From contig NADL03000866.1 in the NCBI GenBank assembly GCA_002205965.3, positions 248,001 through 312,000 on the forward strand: 64,000 nt of DNA, given 5' to 3'. The translations under genes were made by a program, and so were the position numbers. The notes under the pieces are model-generated. The model was not told where the DNA came from, did not search any database, and worked only from the letters and a program-made list of their open reading frames with translations. Positions 10,145 to 22,020 of the stretch are shown piece after piece. Position 1 is the first letter of the stretch, and each line of letters begins with the position of its first letter. Source of the stretch: Kappaphycus alvarezii. Its lineage: Eukaryota > Rhodophyta > Florideophyceae > Gigartinales > Solieriaceae.

Positions 10145-10572
10145 TGAAACAGAGAGGGAGGCAGCCGGGGCGCTGCTAAAGAAACTGTAGAGGCGATGGT
10201 AATGGGTTTCAAAAAGTTGGTGGCAAAGGGTGTATGGAGTGTACCTGGATTCCCACAAGAATCCAGATGAGCCCCCCCTTTTATAGACAGTACGGTAACT
10301 CTACTCTAGGAATTCTATACTCTGTTAGCTCAGTAGAACTTACTAGAAAGTAGAGGTGTAACTATAGAATTGTACTATCTAGAATATAACTACGTAAATA
10401 AAAACGATGACGTGGGGCTCCACGTCAAATAAAAACATTGAGGGAAAATCAAATTTCTAAAGTCATTCAAGACGATGCAGTTTCCCTGTTACACCACTGT
10501 GTAATAGAGAACTGGAATAGCGACAGCGAACAAGTCTCTATTACACAGTGGTGTAACAGAGACATTGTTACA
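10145..10572 (-). mobile_element. Solo LTR of the G1 gypsy family
   Basis: It is 428 bp, running on the plus strand from TGAAACAGAGAGGGAGGCAG to GAGACATTGTTACA, nearly identical to 24041-24467. In LTR orientation it reads TGTAACAATG…CTCTGTTTCA and has a TATA-like element (tataaaaggg, reverse of ccccttttata at about 10275). Flanking pentamers differ (gtggc on the left, acaag on the right), so no target duplication is preserved. A near-perfect 26-bp inverted repeat lies at about 10489-10559. Confidence 0.85.
10489..10559. repeat. LTR hairpin: ~26-bp inverted repeat
   Basis: The arm ctgttacaccactgtgtaat followed by agaga is mirrored by tctct followed by attacacagtggtgtaacag, with a ~21-nt spacer (actggaatagcgacagcgaac). 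It lies near the 5' end of the LTR in element orientation, probably in U3. The same hairpin occurs in the 5' LTR of G1. It is imperfect in the LTR at 24041. Confidence 0.8.
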
Positions 10573-10654
10573 ACAAGGGCCGCCTGTTTGATTATTTTGG
10601 CTTATCGAAGATTTGGTGGCTGGATAGTGTTTTCGCAGGGGGTTTGTGAATAGA

Positions 10655-10870
10655 GATGGTTGAGCGCGGACTGGTGGAAGCGGTTGGAGGGGTGTGGTAT
10701 GTGAATAGGCAGGGGTGGGCGTGGGACTGGTGGGATGAGTTTGAGGGTGAGGTGTGTGAGCAGGGAGGGTTGGGCGCGGGATTGGCGGAATGGTTGGGAG
10801 GGGTGAGGTGTGTGAGCAGGGAGGGTTGGGCGCAGGATTGGTGGAATGGGTGGGCGGGTGAGCTGGCCGG
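10655..10870. repeat. 56-bp minisatellite, about four copies
   Basis: Units of the form gggttgggcgcgggattggc… followed by gggtgaggtgtgtgagcagg begin at about 10655, 10711, 10767 and 10823. The last two are nearly identical and the first is the most diverged. The G-rich strand leaves a long open frame on both strands, but this reflects composition rather than coding. Confidence 0.75.
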
Positions 10871-11290
10871 ACAAGTTTTCTTCGAGGGGGGTTTATATCA
10901 ATAGGGATGGTTGGGGGCGGGGCTGGAGGAGTGTGGTTGGGAGGATGGATCGGGAGGGGAGGGGTGATGGATGATGGTTACAGTGCGGCATGTGTGTAAT
11001 ATACATGTGATATTGGCGCTTGGGGTGCGGAGTGGGGAGTGGGGAGGGGGGAGGGAGATTGATGGGAGATGGTGCGCCAATATTGAGCAGTGGTGACTTT
11101 AGGCAAATTTTGGATCAAGTTGGATGGATGACTGTTGGATGGTACTGAAAAAGAGGAAAAAGGCGCAACTTGGATCCTTTGTACATTGGGGGCGACAACG
11201 GCTGTCTTTTTCGTGGCAATTCCGTCACGGAGTGGCGCCACGTCCCCATTTCGTCGTATTTATGTTCTTGTCTTTCTATCTTTTTATCTC

Positions 11291-11372
11291 TTGAATACAG
11301 TAGACGCCCCCTTATGGGGCCTCATCTCTTGGATACAGTAGACGCCCCCCTATGGGCCTCAACTGTATTCAA
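11291..11372. repeat. ~38-bp tandem duplication
   Basis: Two adjacent units share the core atacagtagacgcccccnta followed by tggg.cctca, ending near 11372. The second copy has one C more in the C-run and one G fewer afterwards. Confidence 0.7.
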
Positions 11373-11401
11373 GCCGTAGTATGTCGTTGATGGGGGGAAA
11401 C

Positions 11402-11478
11402 GGGGGGTTAATTTACTGTGGTAGATATGTGAGTTGGTACCCAACAAATTTGTACCCGAGCGTAGATATCGTATCATG
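11402..11478 (-). repeat. Dispersed repeat R-B, minus copy
   Basis: ggggttaatttactgtggta, then gatatgtgagttggtaccca, continuing to gtagatatcgtatcatg. It is the reverse complement of the plus copies at 22235-22316 and 34026-34107. It is about 77 bp and non-coding. Confidence 0.75.
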
Positions 11479-11590
11479 TCGTTGATTGTTTGTTATTGTG
11501 ATTGTTGTCCGTTGTTTGTGTGTGTGTGTAATCTTTACGGAATTTGGAAAACGCATGTGGGAGAACATGCTGAGGGGGATTACAGAGAAA

Positions 11591-12949
11591 CTAACATGCG
11601 AAGGGGGATGAGAGAGGAACTAATCGGAAATGCATCTGGTAAGAACTTGACGCGCTTGCAACCCATGCAAGCAGAACACAAAGCGCGTGATTAGGAGGTG
11701 CAGCTCCCATTGGGGAGTGGTGCCTCGACGGACAGCAGCAAACGTAGAAAGGCGCCGGAAGAAAGTCGCACCCTCGGCCCAAGGCACCGAACACATCAAT
11801 ACCAACAGGAAGAAGGCGTATATCGTTCGTGTGGCAGACTAGACCGTAGTGCGTGTGTTTCGCACGTTCAGCCATTGAGGCAGCTGCGCCGCCAGATAGG
11901 GCACACTGGGAAACGCGAGAAGTGACCTGTGGATGGGCCACTGTGACATCCAAAGCGATATCCTTCGGGTCGAGGCCATATGCACCAGGGATAAAAAGAT
12001 CTATGCGGAGGGCGGACGAGGGAGAGGACGAAGGGGGAAGGGGAGGAAGCAGATGTTCCAGAGAGGCAGAAATTCCAATCTCCTTACAGTAACGATGGAG
12101 AGCGTTACGCAAGACATTGTGGCGACGAGTCTGCCCATCGTCGTACTTACAGGTGAGGGCGTGTTTGCCCAGGGGATCGAGCAACGGGGCGATGTCGTTG
12201 GAACGGCGAGCACATACCGACATCGATCATGACCAGAAAAATCGCGCGGCCAAGGCGTAGCGAGACAGCCACTATCCAGGCTTGCGAGGACAGATAGGTG
12301 CCGCGGTGAGGGTGCGGTAAAGTTGAGAACGTGGAACAGGAGGACGACTCACGGACGGACATGAGGCGACATCTGTCGTGGTCAGAGGATGAACGGAAGA
12401 TCCGATTGAACGTCAAACTGTGAAGCTCAGACGAGATAGAAGACTGGAGCCGTTCGCCGGGGACCGGCGTTTGACATCGCTGAAGCAGAGAACTGGGCGA
12501 CAGGGAAGCCGAAAGATCTGGATAACGGGTAGATAATAAAGAGATCGCGGCCCGAGGCACTTCCTCAAGGTGTAGGTCTCCGAGAATGAGAGCCGATCTG
12601 AGAAACGGCTGAAAACATCAATCATCGAAGCCGCATAAGCGGACTCAGGGATTGAAGAAGCGAGAGGAATGCCGAGACCACCGTAGGAAATAGGAAGGCA
12701 GGCTTGCTCCCATTCGGAGTCGGTGCAAGGACCATGAATCTGTGCGAACGCCTCCCGCTGCTTCCGGTCGAAGCTGACGGCCAGAGCCGTAGATTGGTGG
12801 GGGGAGAGAGTCCGCAGCAGATAAATAACCTTACAAGCCCTCGCACAGAAACTGTGCAAGTGGTAGGCCATCTGGGCGTCATCGAAGGACTGAAGACAGG
12901 AAAAGATGCGATCGACTGCAGCTTGACGGGTGTCGCTGAGCACAATCAA
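11591..12949 (-). pseudogene. LA element: RT thumb plus REL-like C-terminus
   Basis: Minus strand. The frame 12413-12949 starts within an RT C-terminal region ('AYHLHSFCARACKVIYLLRT', 'SYGGLGIPLASSIPESAYAA'). Frame shifts lead into 11591-12223, which has a zinc region 'GKHALTCKYDDGQTRRHNVL' and an 'RIDLFIPGAY...ALDVTVAHP' catalytic-type stretch. This order (RT thumb, then C..C..H..C, then D…D) is that of REL-encoding non-LTR retrotransposons. The usual PD is ID here. The RT palm with its catalytic YxDD is not present, so the copy is 5'-truncated and decayed. An LB copy in the opposite orientation abuts it. Confidence 0.7.
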
Positions 12950-13021
12950 AGATGCAGCCGACGCCTATGGGTGTGGTCTGCCTCATGTCCACCGTCGAGA
13001 GATAGTTCCCCTCAGCGCTTT

Positions 13022-13560
13022 TTGCTCCAGTAACTCACCCTCGCAAAAGCTGACGGACGCAATTCACGAAGCGGATCAAGACCTCATACCCCATGCGATA
13101 GCAGGAGACAAGCGTTTCGCTCGTCAATGGGTTTTCCCGGTCCTAAACAATGGGTATACTGCGCACCATGCCCGGGCCTTAAGACACACAGTGCTCCCAA
13201 AGCTTTCTCCGTCTGGCTCCAATCTTATTGCGAGGTACCGTTCTTCGCCCCTAACACCCAGTGCCCCAGGAGCAACTGCCCGGAAACCCTGGCCATCTTC
13301 AGCGACTACCTAATGCACTGGTTGCAAGGCCGAGAGCGAATCGAGCGTCACGACCCCGGCAGGTTACAGTCCTCCCGTCGGACTTAGCAAAGAACGGGCG
13401 CCACCCGGTCATGGAGCCCCGTCCCAATGGCCAACACCGCACAAGGCCAAACATCAAGTCTTTGGGAGCACCGGAGGGACAGACTTTTTCGACGTTACAT
13501 TCGTCAATCCACTTGCTCCCTCCAACATACGGGCCCGTTGCTTCAACCCCTTGACCCAAA
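13022..13560 (+). pseudogene. LB element fragment: zinc region and REL domain
   Basis: The plus strand uses several frames. First 'LTDAIHEADQDLIPHAIAGD', then in the next frame 'QWVYCAPCPGLKTH', 'FSVWLQSYCEV' and 'CPRSNCPETLAIFSDYLMHW', then 'DLAKNGRHPVMEPRPN' and 'RTRPNIKSLG', with P-N in place of the usual P-D. It continues as a frame-shifted '..DFFDVTFVN' equivalent at about 13480. At least two frame shifts are needed, and together with the altered catalytic motif this marks it as dead. Confidence 0.65.
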
Positions 13561-13712
13561 CCTTCCTCCATTATCACCTATTGGCCGTGCTACTGGAGAT
13601 TGAACATAGAATTTTCCGGTCGTTCTCATATTTCGACTTCCGAAATCCTCACTCGACTCGATACCCTTCGGGCCTTCGGGAGAATGTTTGACTCGGTTAA
13701 CTGCGTGTGGAA

Positions 13713-13877
13713 CGTAGGGTGGAAGTCCCATTAGCCTGCGCAGTAAGGCAGCGGCGGAGAAAACATTGCGGTGAGAATGGGCGCGCTGTACTGTAGAATG
13801 GCGACTAAAACGTAGCTGTGAGGCCTGTCAGCAGACATGCTGTGTTGGAAGCAAGCAGTAACGCAGAATGCCGCTGT
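13713..13877. repeat. Dispersed repeat R-A, copy 2
   Basis: Partner of 4330-4500 in the same orientation. gagaatgggcgcgct, gcgactaaaacgtagctgtg and cgcagaatgccgctgta are the best conserved blocks. Confidence 0.7.
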
Positions 13878-13999
13878 ACGGGTGTCTCCCAGACCTTTGG
13901 GAATTGGTCCTTGGCACGATTGGCGATCGAGCGTGCCACCTACGTGACGAGGATACCCTCCGTACACACCCTTACCCTTCGGCTGTCCAGCGACCTGAG

Positions 14000-16790
14000 T
14001 ACTCTTCCCCCGGAGTGCAGCTTCTAGTATTGCAGGGGCCCTATCCTCCCCTCCACCCACTGTAATCATGTACCGCGTCTTCCCGGGTGATATTATTACA
14101 GAAAAGGTAGGGAGTGTGTTTACTGCGGGAGCTTGAAGGGCTGAGAACCGGTAGGGATTTGAAAGTAGACGCTGAGCTACGAAGAGGATGGGCGAACTTT
14201 CCATTTCTCCGAGGGAGATGTGGTAAGGATATTATTACAAGCGAGGGCGGACTACATTACAGCCTCTCGACCCTCCAGCGTATCTCTGAAATCCGGAAGG
14301 CTGTAGTTTTCATAAGCTTGCCATTTTTTTGAGGACACCTCAACTGGGCCCCACCTCTGAAACAAAGTCCCTGACGACCGACTCTTTCTACATAGATGAG
14401 TTGTTACATTTCTGTTACGTAACTCAGGGAGCTGTGCAGTGTATGTATGCGTTACGCTTAGTTGTTGAGTATTCAAGTATTTGTCAATAATACGCTTTCC
14501 TGTCCCATGTAACTCCGAAGCCAGGGAATGTGCCAATACACTCGAAATGACAGATGAGCACATAAACTATATACGTATATTGGGCCGAAAAGTCCCCTCA
14601 TACTGCTTTTGAGTAAACAGTCACCTTTTCCCCGATATATCAACATAGTCAGATTCCGGGTTTGAACTTGGACCTTGACTCAACTCGCCGTAGCACGCGA
14701 AGGACAAACCAACTCGAATCCCCCCTTCAGAAGAAATCCGATTGATCTTCGGTTAGGATGACAAGTGCTGCAGAAAAGCGCGGTGGGCTTTGAAGCTGCG
14801 GCATTGGACGTGAATCCACACCGCATGCATATTCAGTGTGGCGAAGGCATTGCAGGGCTAGGATAAAGGGCAGCTGAAGTACGTTGCTCACGGCGCGATA
14901 CTTGAGAGAAAAGAGGCCTGTTGCCCTGAGGCGATGATTTACTGTACTGTATTCATCCAACAAAAAGTACAGAAATGCGCTCATGGGGTGTTGGCCATTG
15001 GCCATTGCAGCTATGTCGGAACTTTGCGGTTTGCAAGTGATCGATGTTAGCGTACGGTCAATATTGCTTTCGCGGGAAATGTTTTTGCCTCTGGGATACA
15101 TGCGAGTTGCTGGTGCGCACATTGATTTCTTTCAAATAGTTTATGAATGACCTGGCATCGGACTGAGTATGTTAGGGGTGACGACACCTTGACTTGATTG
15201 GTCATTAGAGGATATGGTATGGTAATCTGTAATAGAACGGGTGTAGTAAGAAACGTATCCCATGTATTGTACGTGGTGTATACTGAACAATCCTTTACAA
15301 TGTGTGGCGCAGAGTTGGAGAGGTGTACAAATTAAGATATGTAGGGGATGTGATGTAATAAAGATAGTGTCTCAACAATAGGACTACAGGGAGAAGTCTA
15401 AGGGCAAGAATGAAATACCGTTGTCACTTGGTAGGGTTGTGTGGAATACAGAAACTTTTGAATGACGTTATCTTGCATCAGTTGCCTTGGGTTTCGTTTT
15501 CTGGGCCTTCAGAAATCACAGGTTTGTGCTGGATTGATAACATGCGTCGGTTGACAGCTACCCAACCGACCCTGGACGCCAATGGCGAGGAAGAGATTTA
15601 GCGTTGGTCGGATAGAGCGGATGTTGTGTCAGGAATTGAAAGACGAAGCAAAATAGGTACATACCCTGCATCGTACCGGTGCCACCTTGGCACGGGAGCT
15701 TTGCCGTACCTGATGCGAGAAATGTTATCATGACTGAGTCATTGCAGACACCTCTGTACAGGGACAGGCAGTTATAAGGTTAATATGTACTGTAGCTGGC
15801 ATGGTATCCTATGGCGTTTGTAAAGGTGAGGTACTGTACACTTGATCAACCAGCGTCATTTCAGCGCTGTTGAGCCCCACTAGGTCCAGCTGGGACCGCT
15901 CGGTCCCCTCATTACGCATTTGAATAAAAGGTCACCTTTTCCCCTGTACAGTTATTCTGTGTGTACAAGAGCTAGATTGAATTTTTGAGCGGGAATTTTC
16001 CAATGTTCCAATATCATACTATAGTTGTGTAGTGTAGTGTACTGTACTTGGTACAGTGTGAATGTGCAGTACATGTACTGTACAGTATTGCACCAGTGTA
16101 ATGATGTGTTGAAATAACGGGTCAGTGAGTCTGAATTCTGGGTCAATAATCATATCGAAAAAGCAAGTAACCAATGATAATATTTTAGGTGGTGGGTTCT
16201 TTCAGGGTGGTTAAAAAAGGCGTAGGCAAAGCAGTAAGGGGCTCACGCGAGAGTAAGGATAACCAAAAGTCAGTAAGGTACCCAGCATTATTGGAGATAA
16301 AATTATTGGAGACGCTTCACTATTTTACGCTTCTTTACTAATGCTCATTGCATGTATTTGCCGCAACTGAGTCTCAATTTATTGGATTTGCACTGTTTAC
16401 AGTTGCAATAATGCAGGATGAGTTGAATGACTTGAACATACCGTAGTTCATTAAGAGAAGAAATCATGAGAGGTTTTCCGTTTAACCGCTGTCTATCACG
16501 GTAAGTAATAACTGGGAATGATCGCAGATAGTAAAATACGTAATGCGAAGTGGGGCAGTATACAGACAAATTTTAGAATTTGTGACTATATTGTACAGTA
16601 GGCAGCGGGAAATGATGGTATCTGTGCAACAAGTGCCGCCACTGCGCAACCAAAGTAATTCGACTTGATGACCTTTTCAAACCGTCATCTGACAGTCAGG
16701 CTAGTAGCTTCATCCATAAACATTATGATAACGTACGCGATGACTGACTATCGCCGCTGCGTGTCTTCAGAATTTGATGCCAATGGTGGA
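14000..16790. other. Intergenic stretch; GTAC-rich palindromic patch near 16.0 kb
   Basis: No recognisable coding sequence is present. A 131-codon minus frame at 14727-15122 has no family resemblance. Around 16025-16090 the sequence is dense in gtac palindromes (tgtactgtacttggtacagt and gtacatgtactgtacag), which can fold locally. Confidence 0.5.
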
Positions 16791-16837
16791 CTATGTTTAC
16801 AGTACATGGTAATGAAGAAAACCCCTCGCTGACATCG

Positions 16838-18510
16838 TCAATGTATCTTTCCACAAGTGTTTACGCGACGCAACCGAATCCTGGACCCTCGAATAGTTTC
16901 GATCTTACCATTAGCCCATCGACATCGAGCACCCAATACTCTTTCGCCTCCAATCCCAAAGTGCAAGGTATCAATCAAGCTACCATACGACTCTTGACTA
17001 CCTCTGCTTCCCACCCGCCTGAACAATCGTCGTCCTCGGGTCAGGAATACCGCCACCTCCGCGTGCAATGCTGTTATCGCTCCCGTCTCTTCATCCCCTA
17101 CCCGCATGTGGAACCACCGCCCAATACTCCGGAATGGTGTAGTATTGCGAAGAAAATAGTATGGTCCGAACCGACCGCGGTTCACACCACCGTGGGCCAC
17201 CAAGAGATCCACTCGTCCATCTCTGTCATAATCAACCGCCACGGCATGGCTCCCAATGTCCCCCTCTCTCTTTGGAATTAACCCTGTGACCTGCTGAAAT
17301 GTTCCATTCCCCTGATTTATCCAAATTACATCGTCTCCCGTTTCTCTCATCACGACAATGTCTGTCCACCCGTCGTTATTCAGATCCCCGACCGAAACTC
17401 CGACACTGTTCCCCGGCAAATCTACCCCTGCCTCTGCAGCCACGTTGTCATAACCCCATTTCTGTTATTCCTCAACAGTCTGTCCCTCGTTTCCCCACCT
17501 CCAACTTCGTTCCTCGTCAAAAACTCTCTCCTCGCTCTAACTACAATCAAATCCCACCACCCATCTCCGTCAAAATCCAACTCTGCAACACCTGCCGTCG
17601 TCCGTACATCACCTCGCTCTCTAATCGGACCAAACACCTGTTCGGAGATGTCAGTCCATGCCCATCCCACCCTCCCAGCCAACTCAAACATCCTGAATTC
17701 TTGAATAAAAATCAACTCCATTACGCCATCGCGCTGCCTGTCAGTTACTTCTACCCGTCCTCTGCTCAAGTTCCCTAGCGACTCAGGCAAACTCCGCGCT
17801 CTCCAAATCCCATTTCCCAAATTTTCCTGGCCGTAATTTGATGTGTCGTCGACACTTCTACGTTGGAACACCGCCGCGATCATGTCCGGACCTCCGCCCA
17901 GCCTCCGTCGTGCAAAATTACGTCTCCGACTGGCATCCATGAAGACGGCGTTACGGTTGCTGCCTCTTCTCGAGTTCCACCCGAATGACTCTGTTACAGG
18001 TTCAATACTCAACCCCCTGCCGTTCGGTCCGGCCGACATTTTATACGCCTCCGGCGCGCGAAGCATGGTCCCAGATCCTCCTCCCACACCGAAAACGACC
18101 AGGCGTTCTGGCCCGGTCGCCCGGAAAGGGGCAACAGCAACACCGTGAACATCAAGGACGACGGGCCTAAAGGGATTGCCGGTGTTGGGGTTGATGGCGA
18201 TAGAGAACGTGCCGTCGCGGTTGTTGAGGAACATGCGAGTGTGGTTTAGATTGTGGTGGTTGAGAATTATATCGTAGAAGCCATCGTAATTGATGTCTGC
18301 GACGCAGGGGCCGCCGTACTTAAGGGAGATGGGAACGGTGAATCCCCGAATGGCTTCGGCACTCACGTCACGGAATCGAGGTCTAAATCCGATGACGCCA
18401 GAGAACATGCCCATTGGAAGCTGGGATTGGGAGGGAGAGGGGAAGGAGAGGAGGAGGAGGAAGAAGAGGGGCAGGAACAGGCCAGGCGGTGGTGAGGAGG
18501 GGGAAGCCAT
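16838..18510 (-). CDS. Secreted FG-GAP/UnbV (CRTAC1-like) protein, one frame break
   Basis: This is the one convincing host-type gene. I choose the ATG at 18508-18510 because it directly precedes a signal peptide (MASPSSPPPG, then LFLPLFFLLLLSF to about residue 30). An upstream frame extension adds 26 residues and would bury that signal. FG-GAP/VCBS blades follow with calcium-binding DxDxDGxxD-type loops: DINYDGFYD (about 72-80) and DFDGDGWWD (about 312-320), then, after the frame break, DLNNDGWTD and DYDRDGRVD. The C-terminus (GSRGSQESYGS…LHFGIGGERVLGARCRWANG) fits an ASPIC/UnbV domain. Together these predict a secreted beta-propeller, probably an extracellular or surface calcium-binding protein. 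The frame changes near 17443-17455 in atggggttatgac: one frame stops 'WLQRQG*', while the other continues 'YDNVAAEAGVDLPG'. One extra G in the G4 run explains it. It may be a sequencing error or an inactivating mutation. No intron is needed. Confidence 0.8.
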
Positions 18511-19349
18511 GCCGGTTAGTGCGGGTCTGACTGGCATGCGCGTAAGCATTGTGGCGAAGCAAAGAGTATACCTGCAACTCCTAATCAATGTTACCCCTCC
18601 GTGGTGGTGAAGAGATACCAGAATTTAAAGGAAGTACAAATAGTGCAACACAATGTTTGTTGTGAACTCAAAGTGATGATTTTGTGAGAAGTGAGGTGAG
18701 CTACAATGCACCACACGGTTGGGGGAACTCGAGTCTTAAGACACGGTTTATATGTCTCGCATGTGGTTGATTGCTCTTTGCTGACAGTGTATTGGAGGGC
18801 GTGGGATGCAGGACGGTTGAAGTTGCAGGTTGTTCAAGTTGAAAAGAAGGTGGGGTGAAGAGGCAAACTAGTAATGATGAGGGCTCTGAATTATAAGAAT
18901 TTAAGGCGGAGAAGAGAAAAGGACAGGAGCTCATGCATCTTGCGTGAAGTCGTAGTTGATGTGATTGACAATGTATCTATGGATACGGAGAATAAATTTA
19001 ATGTTGTATAATACGTATGGTAGACAGTGGAGCACTTCTTACAATACGTACTGTATGGTAGACGGTGGAGCATTTCTTTCAATACCCATGTCAAAAAATG
19101 TTCCAGCCCAGCTCTAGCTAGCTATTGTTGATTTCAAAAATATCAAAATATCAAAGTGCTACAAAAATTCAAATGCTTTGTAAGCTTTTTACCGTACTGC
19201 ACGCCAATCGAGCAAAGAAAACATGCTAAACTGTGCAGCAAAACTAATAAATCAGTCAGTCTCCACTTCCTGCTCCCCCGCTACATTTTTCGCTTTGTAG
19301 GCAGCATAACTCCTCCCTTTTTGCTGTATTGAAATGTCCTTTTAGGTGG

Positions 19350-19425
19350 ATTCTGGTTGACCTGATTTCTTCGGGATAGAGGCGGGTATACTCTCTAAGA
19401 ACAAAACACCCAAACCTCTCCCCCT
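19350..19425 (+). repeat. LB 3'-tail repeat
   Basis: ggattctggttgacctgatt, then cgggata.a and aacaaaacacccaaacctct, ending cccc. It is a plus-oriented tail without attached coding sequence. Confidence 0.5.
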
Positions 19426-20350
19426 TTCGAACAAATGTAGGTTACATCATTGAAGTCAGAAGCGGGAGCCAGAAATTTTATTCCCTCTAAAGAAATAGTG
19501 TTCACCGCATCCATCCATTCATCCGACCACATCCCGTATTTTTATCCATTGCTCAACGAAGTCAATGCATATGTGATGCATGCACCAGATACCTTCGTCT
19601 AATTACACACCTCTGCAGTTTTCCTGTCTTGTAGAAACAAAACCAACAATACTGATCTATCGAGGCAATGCGGCCGTATTACCATCCGTCATTCTCATCC
19701 TTCCCTAACATGCACCCCTTTCCCCTTCGAGCATATCCCTCCTCCACTTACTCACCACCCGACCAATGTCCTTGTAGTCGGAATAACACCCCCTCTCGTA
19801 ACGGCAATTCATCATTGCTTAAAACTGTAACGCAGGCCCGCACAATTCCTACGACACTGCCCTTGCTTTAAAAACTCCCTTGACATCAAAAGCCAGCTAT
19901 CTCTGACCGATTGCAGGTGCACTAAATGTCAGTAAAGTAAGGAGACAGGAGGTGCCAAGCTGGACTACAGGATGCTGTTTCTTGAGCGCAGCAGCCCGCT
20001 CATACTCGATATCTGTACCACCGTCCGGAATGCTCTGGGGGTCCGTGTAGCAACAAAGGTAGGATAACAGAAACGTGTCTAATTACAACCAGGTTGCACG
20101 GCTTGGTATTTACAAAATTAAGCAGAACGAGGATTGCGCAAAGCATCAGAAAGAAGGGGGAAATCTTGCTTGGAAAAGTAATGTGGATTACAGGGTCTGG
20201 CTGATGAGCTGCCAGCGAGGTATAGTCCGGAAGATAATGAAGGCTGCAGAAGCGGCTGCACTCATACGGTAACACTATTGCAAAGAGCGTGTCGTTCGCG
20301 AGGTCAGTGACCCCCTTTCTCGTAGCTCAGGATGCAAGGCAATTTTGCAT

Positions 20351-20402
20351 ACATACCGTACTAGCGTACTACTACTACTGCATACAGTAGTGTACGGTAT
20401 GT
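20351..20402. repeat. Inverted repeat (11-bp arms)
   Basis: acataccgtac at 20351-20361 is mirrored by gtacggtatgt at 20392-20402. The spacer contains further complementary blocks (gtactactac / cagtagtg). It can form a cruciform or hairpin. No terminator or gene function is implied. Confidence 0.6.
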
Positions 20403-20511
20403 GTACATATGTCCTTGGTATTGTCATAAGAAGTCTTGTCAAAGAGGAGGGAAGAAGGGCGAGACGAGAATTTTGCCTTTTGAGGTTGAGCGTCACTACC
20501 AATTATATTTC

Positions 20512-20540
20512 AATCATTAAAACACCCCAAGTGTTCTCCT
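20512..20540 (+). repeat. LB 3'-terminal motif (ATTAAAACACCCC variant)
   Basis: caatcattaaaacaccccaa followed by gtgttctcc. It shares its core with 30511-30535. Confidence 0.5.
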
Positions 20541-22020
20541 AGTTGGAAAATGTTAGTTGCCCAGGTAACGTAGTGTTCAAGGGTTGGGCCTCAGGGGCAC
20601 AAAACCTCTAAATACTGGGCGTGTTTGAAAGGTTCAGCGGTTTGGTATGGAACAATGAAAACAAATGATTGTCATAAGTCATTTCTTGATGAAATATCAC
20701 GTTAATATATACAGTACATACCCCAGAACCTCGTCCCACTCTGTTGAGAGTTGAGGATTTAATGGACAGTATTCGATATGTATTCCCCCAACAATATTAT
20801 ACCTCCACGGTACGTTTCTGACTTGGTTGAAACTGCACACAATGAGGGGTGAATCCCTGGGACGATAGCAAATCTGCCAAGTCATGATAACGAGGACGAT
20901 AAATACGACATTGACCGCACAACAGAGTACCCTCTATTTCTTAGTATTGCAGAATACACCATCCACTCTTTGTTTCATTTTCTTGCCTACCAGAAATGTG
21001 TTTCATTGTTGAAAGAATACAGTTCATCACTCCAGAGATATATCGTACTCCAGTTGTTCTGTCCAAAGCCAACGCTTAATCAGGCTGGGCACTAAGCTTA
21101 CAGCTGTTCTTACCGCGAAATTCAGAGCCGTATCCGATCTTCAGCACTACGATACTCGACACTCACTTCCAGGGCTCTGAAATCTCAAAGATTTTAACCC
21201 GTCCTTACCTAGCCACATGGTATTTGAAATATGGCTCTTGTGTTTTCAACAAGGAGCCTACAGTGGCGCACAAAGTTGAGAACCATGAAGACTTGGTTCT
21301 GTCAAACGCAAGGGCCCTCATATCCATTGTGCTGTACTACACGTTCTCTCAAAAAATTGCTGATCGCACCGGTGTTACGGAAAGTGGCCTCACACCAGTC
21401 CTGTGGGTCTTCTGCCTCATTTTCAGACTCTCTAATACACAGACCTCCCCCAGGGTCTTCGGAAAATAGCCGTCCTCCATCCCTAATCAGTAAAGCACCC
21501 CAATTCCTGCCCCCGTGTGTCTAATGCCCGCGCGTTGCTGCAATTATCGCCTTCCAAATTCTTTGATACGTTGAACAAGTCCAATTTGTCTTCACAGTGT
21601 TTCCTGCGAATAAGGCGTCCTGTCCTGACTGAAAGCAGAAGCACTCAAGAATCTGTCTCGGAATTTGCTGCATATAGTACAGATTACAACGTACTTTACA
21701 GTATATCGAGACTCGAGTTGCATGACGTGGTGAATGTTCGTAGGTGTACTCTACGCGTTTTCCCCGGTTCGTCCATAATTAAGGTGACTCGTTCTTTCGC
21801 CAGGGGATGTAAGACGACACGAGTTAGGACAACAAATTACTGCCGTTAACAGTTTCAAGCAGCGGCAAAGGATCGACGCGCGTTTGCTTCGAAAATCATT
21901 GTCCGTGGGGAAATAATTTCCAATCTTCGGTTGCAATGTTGGAATAGGAAACAGGACACGACCTTAACTTTAGCAAATGAGCCTGAACTCAAGTCTGGTA
22001 TCGTTAAGAGGCCCAGCAAA

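Larger units (their letters stand above)
18600..22020. other. Intergenic stretch with LB tail motifs only
   Basis: No recognisable genes. It contains two LB tails and one inverted repeat, listed separately. Short frames (67-110 codons) lack domain signatures. Confidence 0.5.

Noticed and set aside
10602..10904. Overlapping open frames on both strands over the minisatellite
   Set aside because: The open frames arise from the G-rich 56-bp tandem repeat, which lacks stops by composition. No domain or start context.
14727..15122. 131-codon minus-strand frame
   Set aside because: No motif, and the surrounding DNA is repeat-like intergenic sequence. Not enough to call a gene.
16793..18610. Plus-strand frames opposite the FG-GAP/UnbV gene
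   Set aside because: They are antisense shadows of a gene whose own frame has a signal peptide and calcium-loop motifs.
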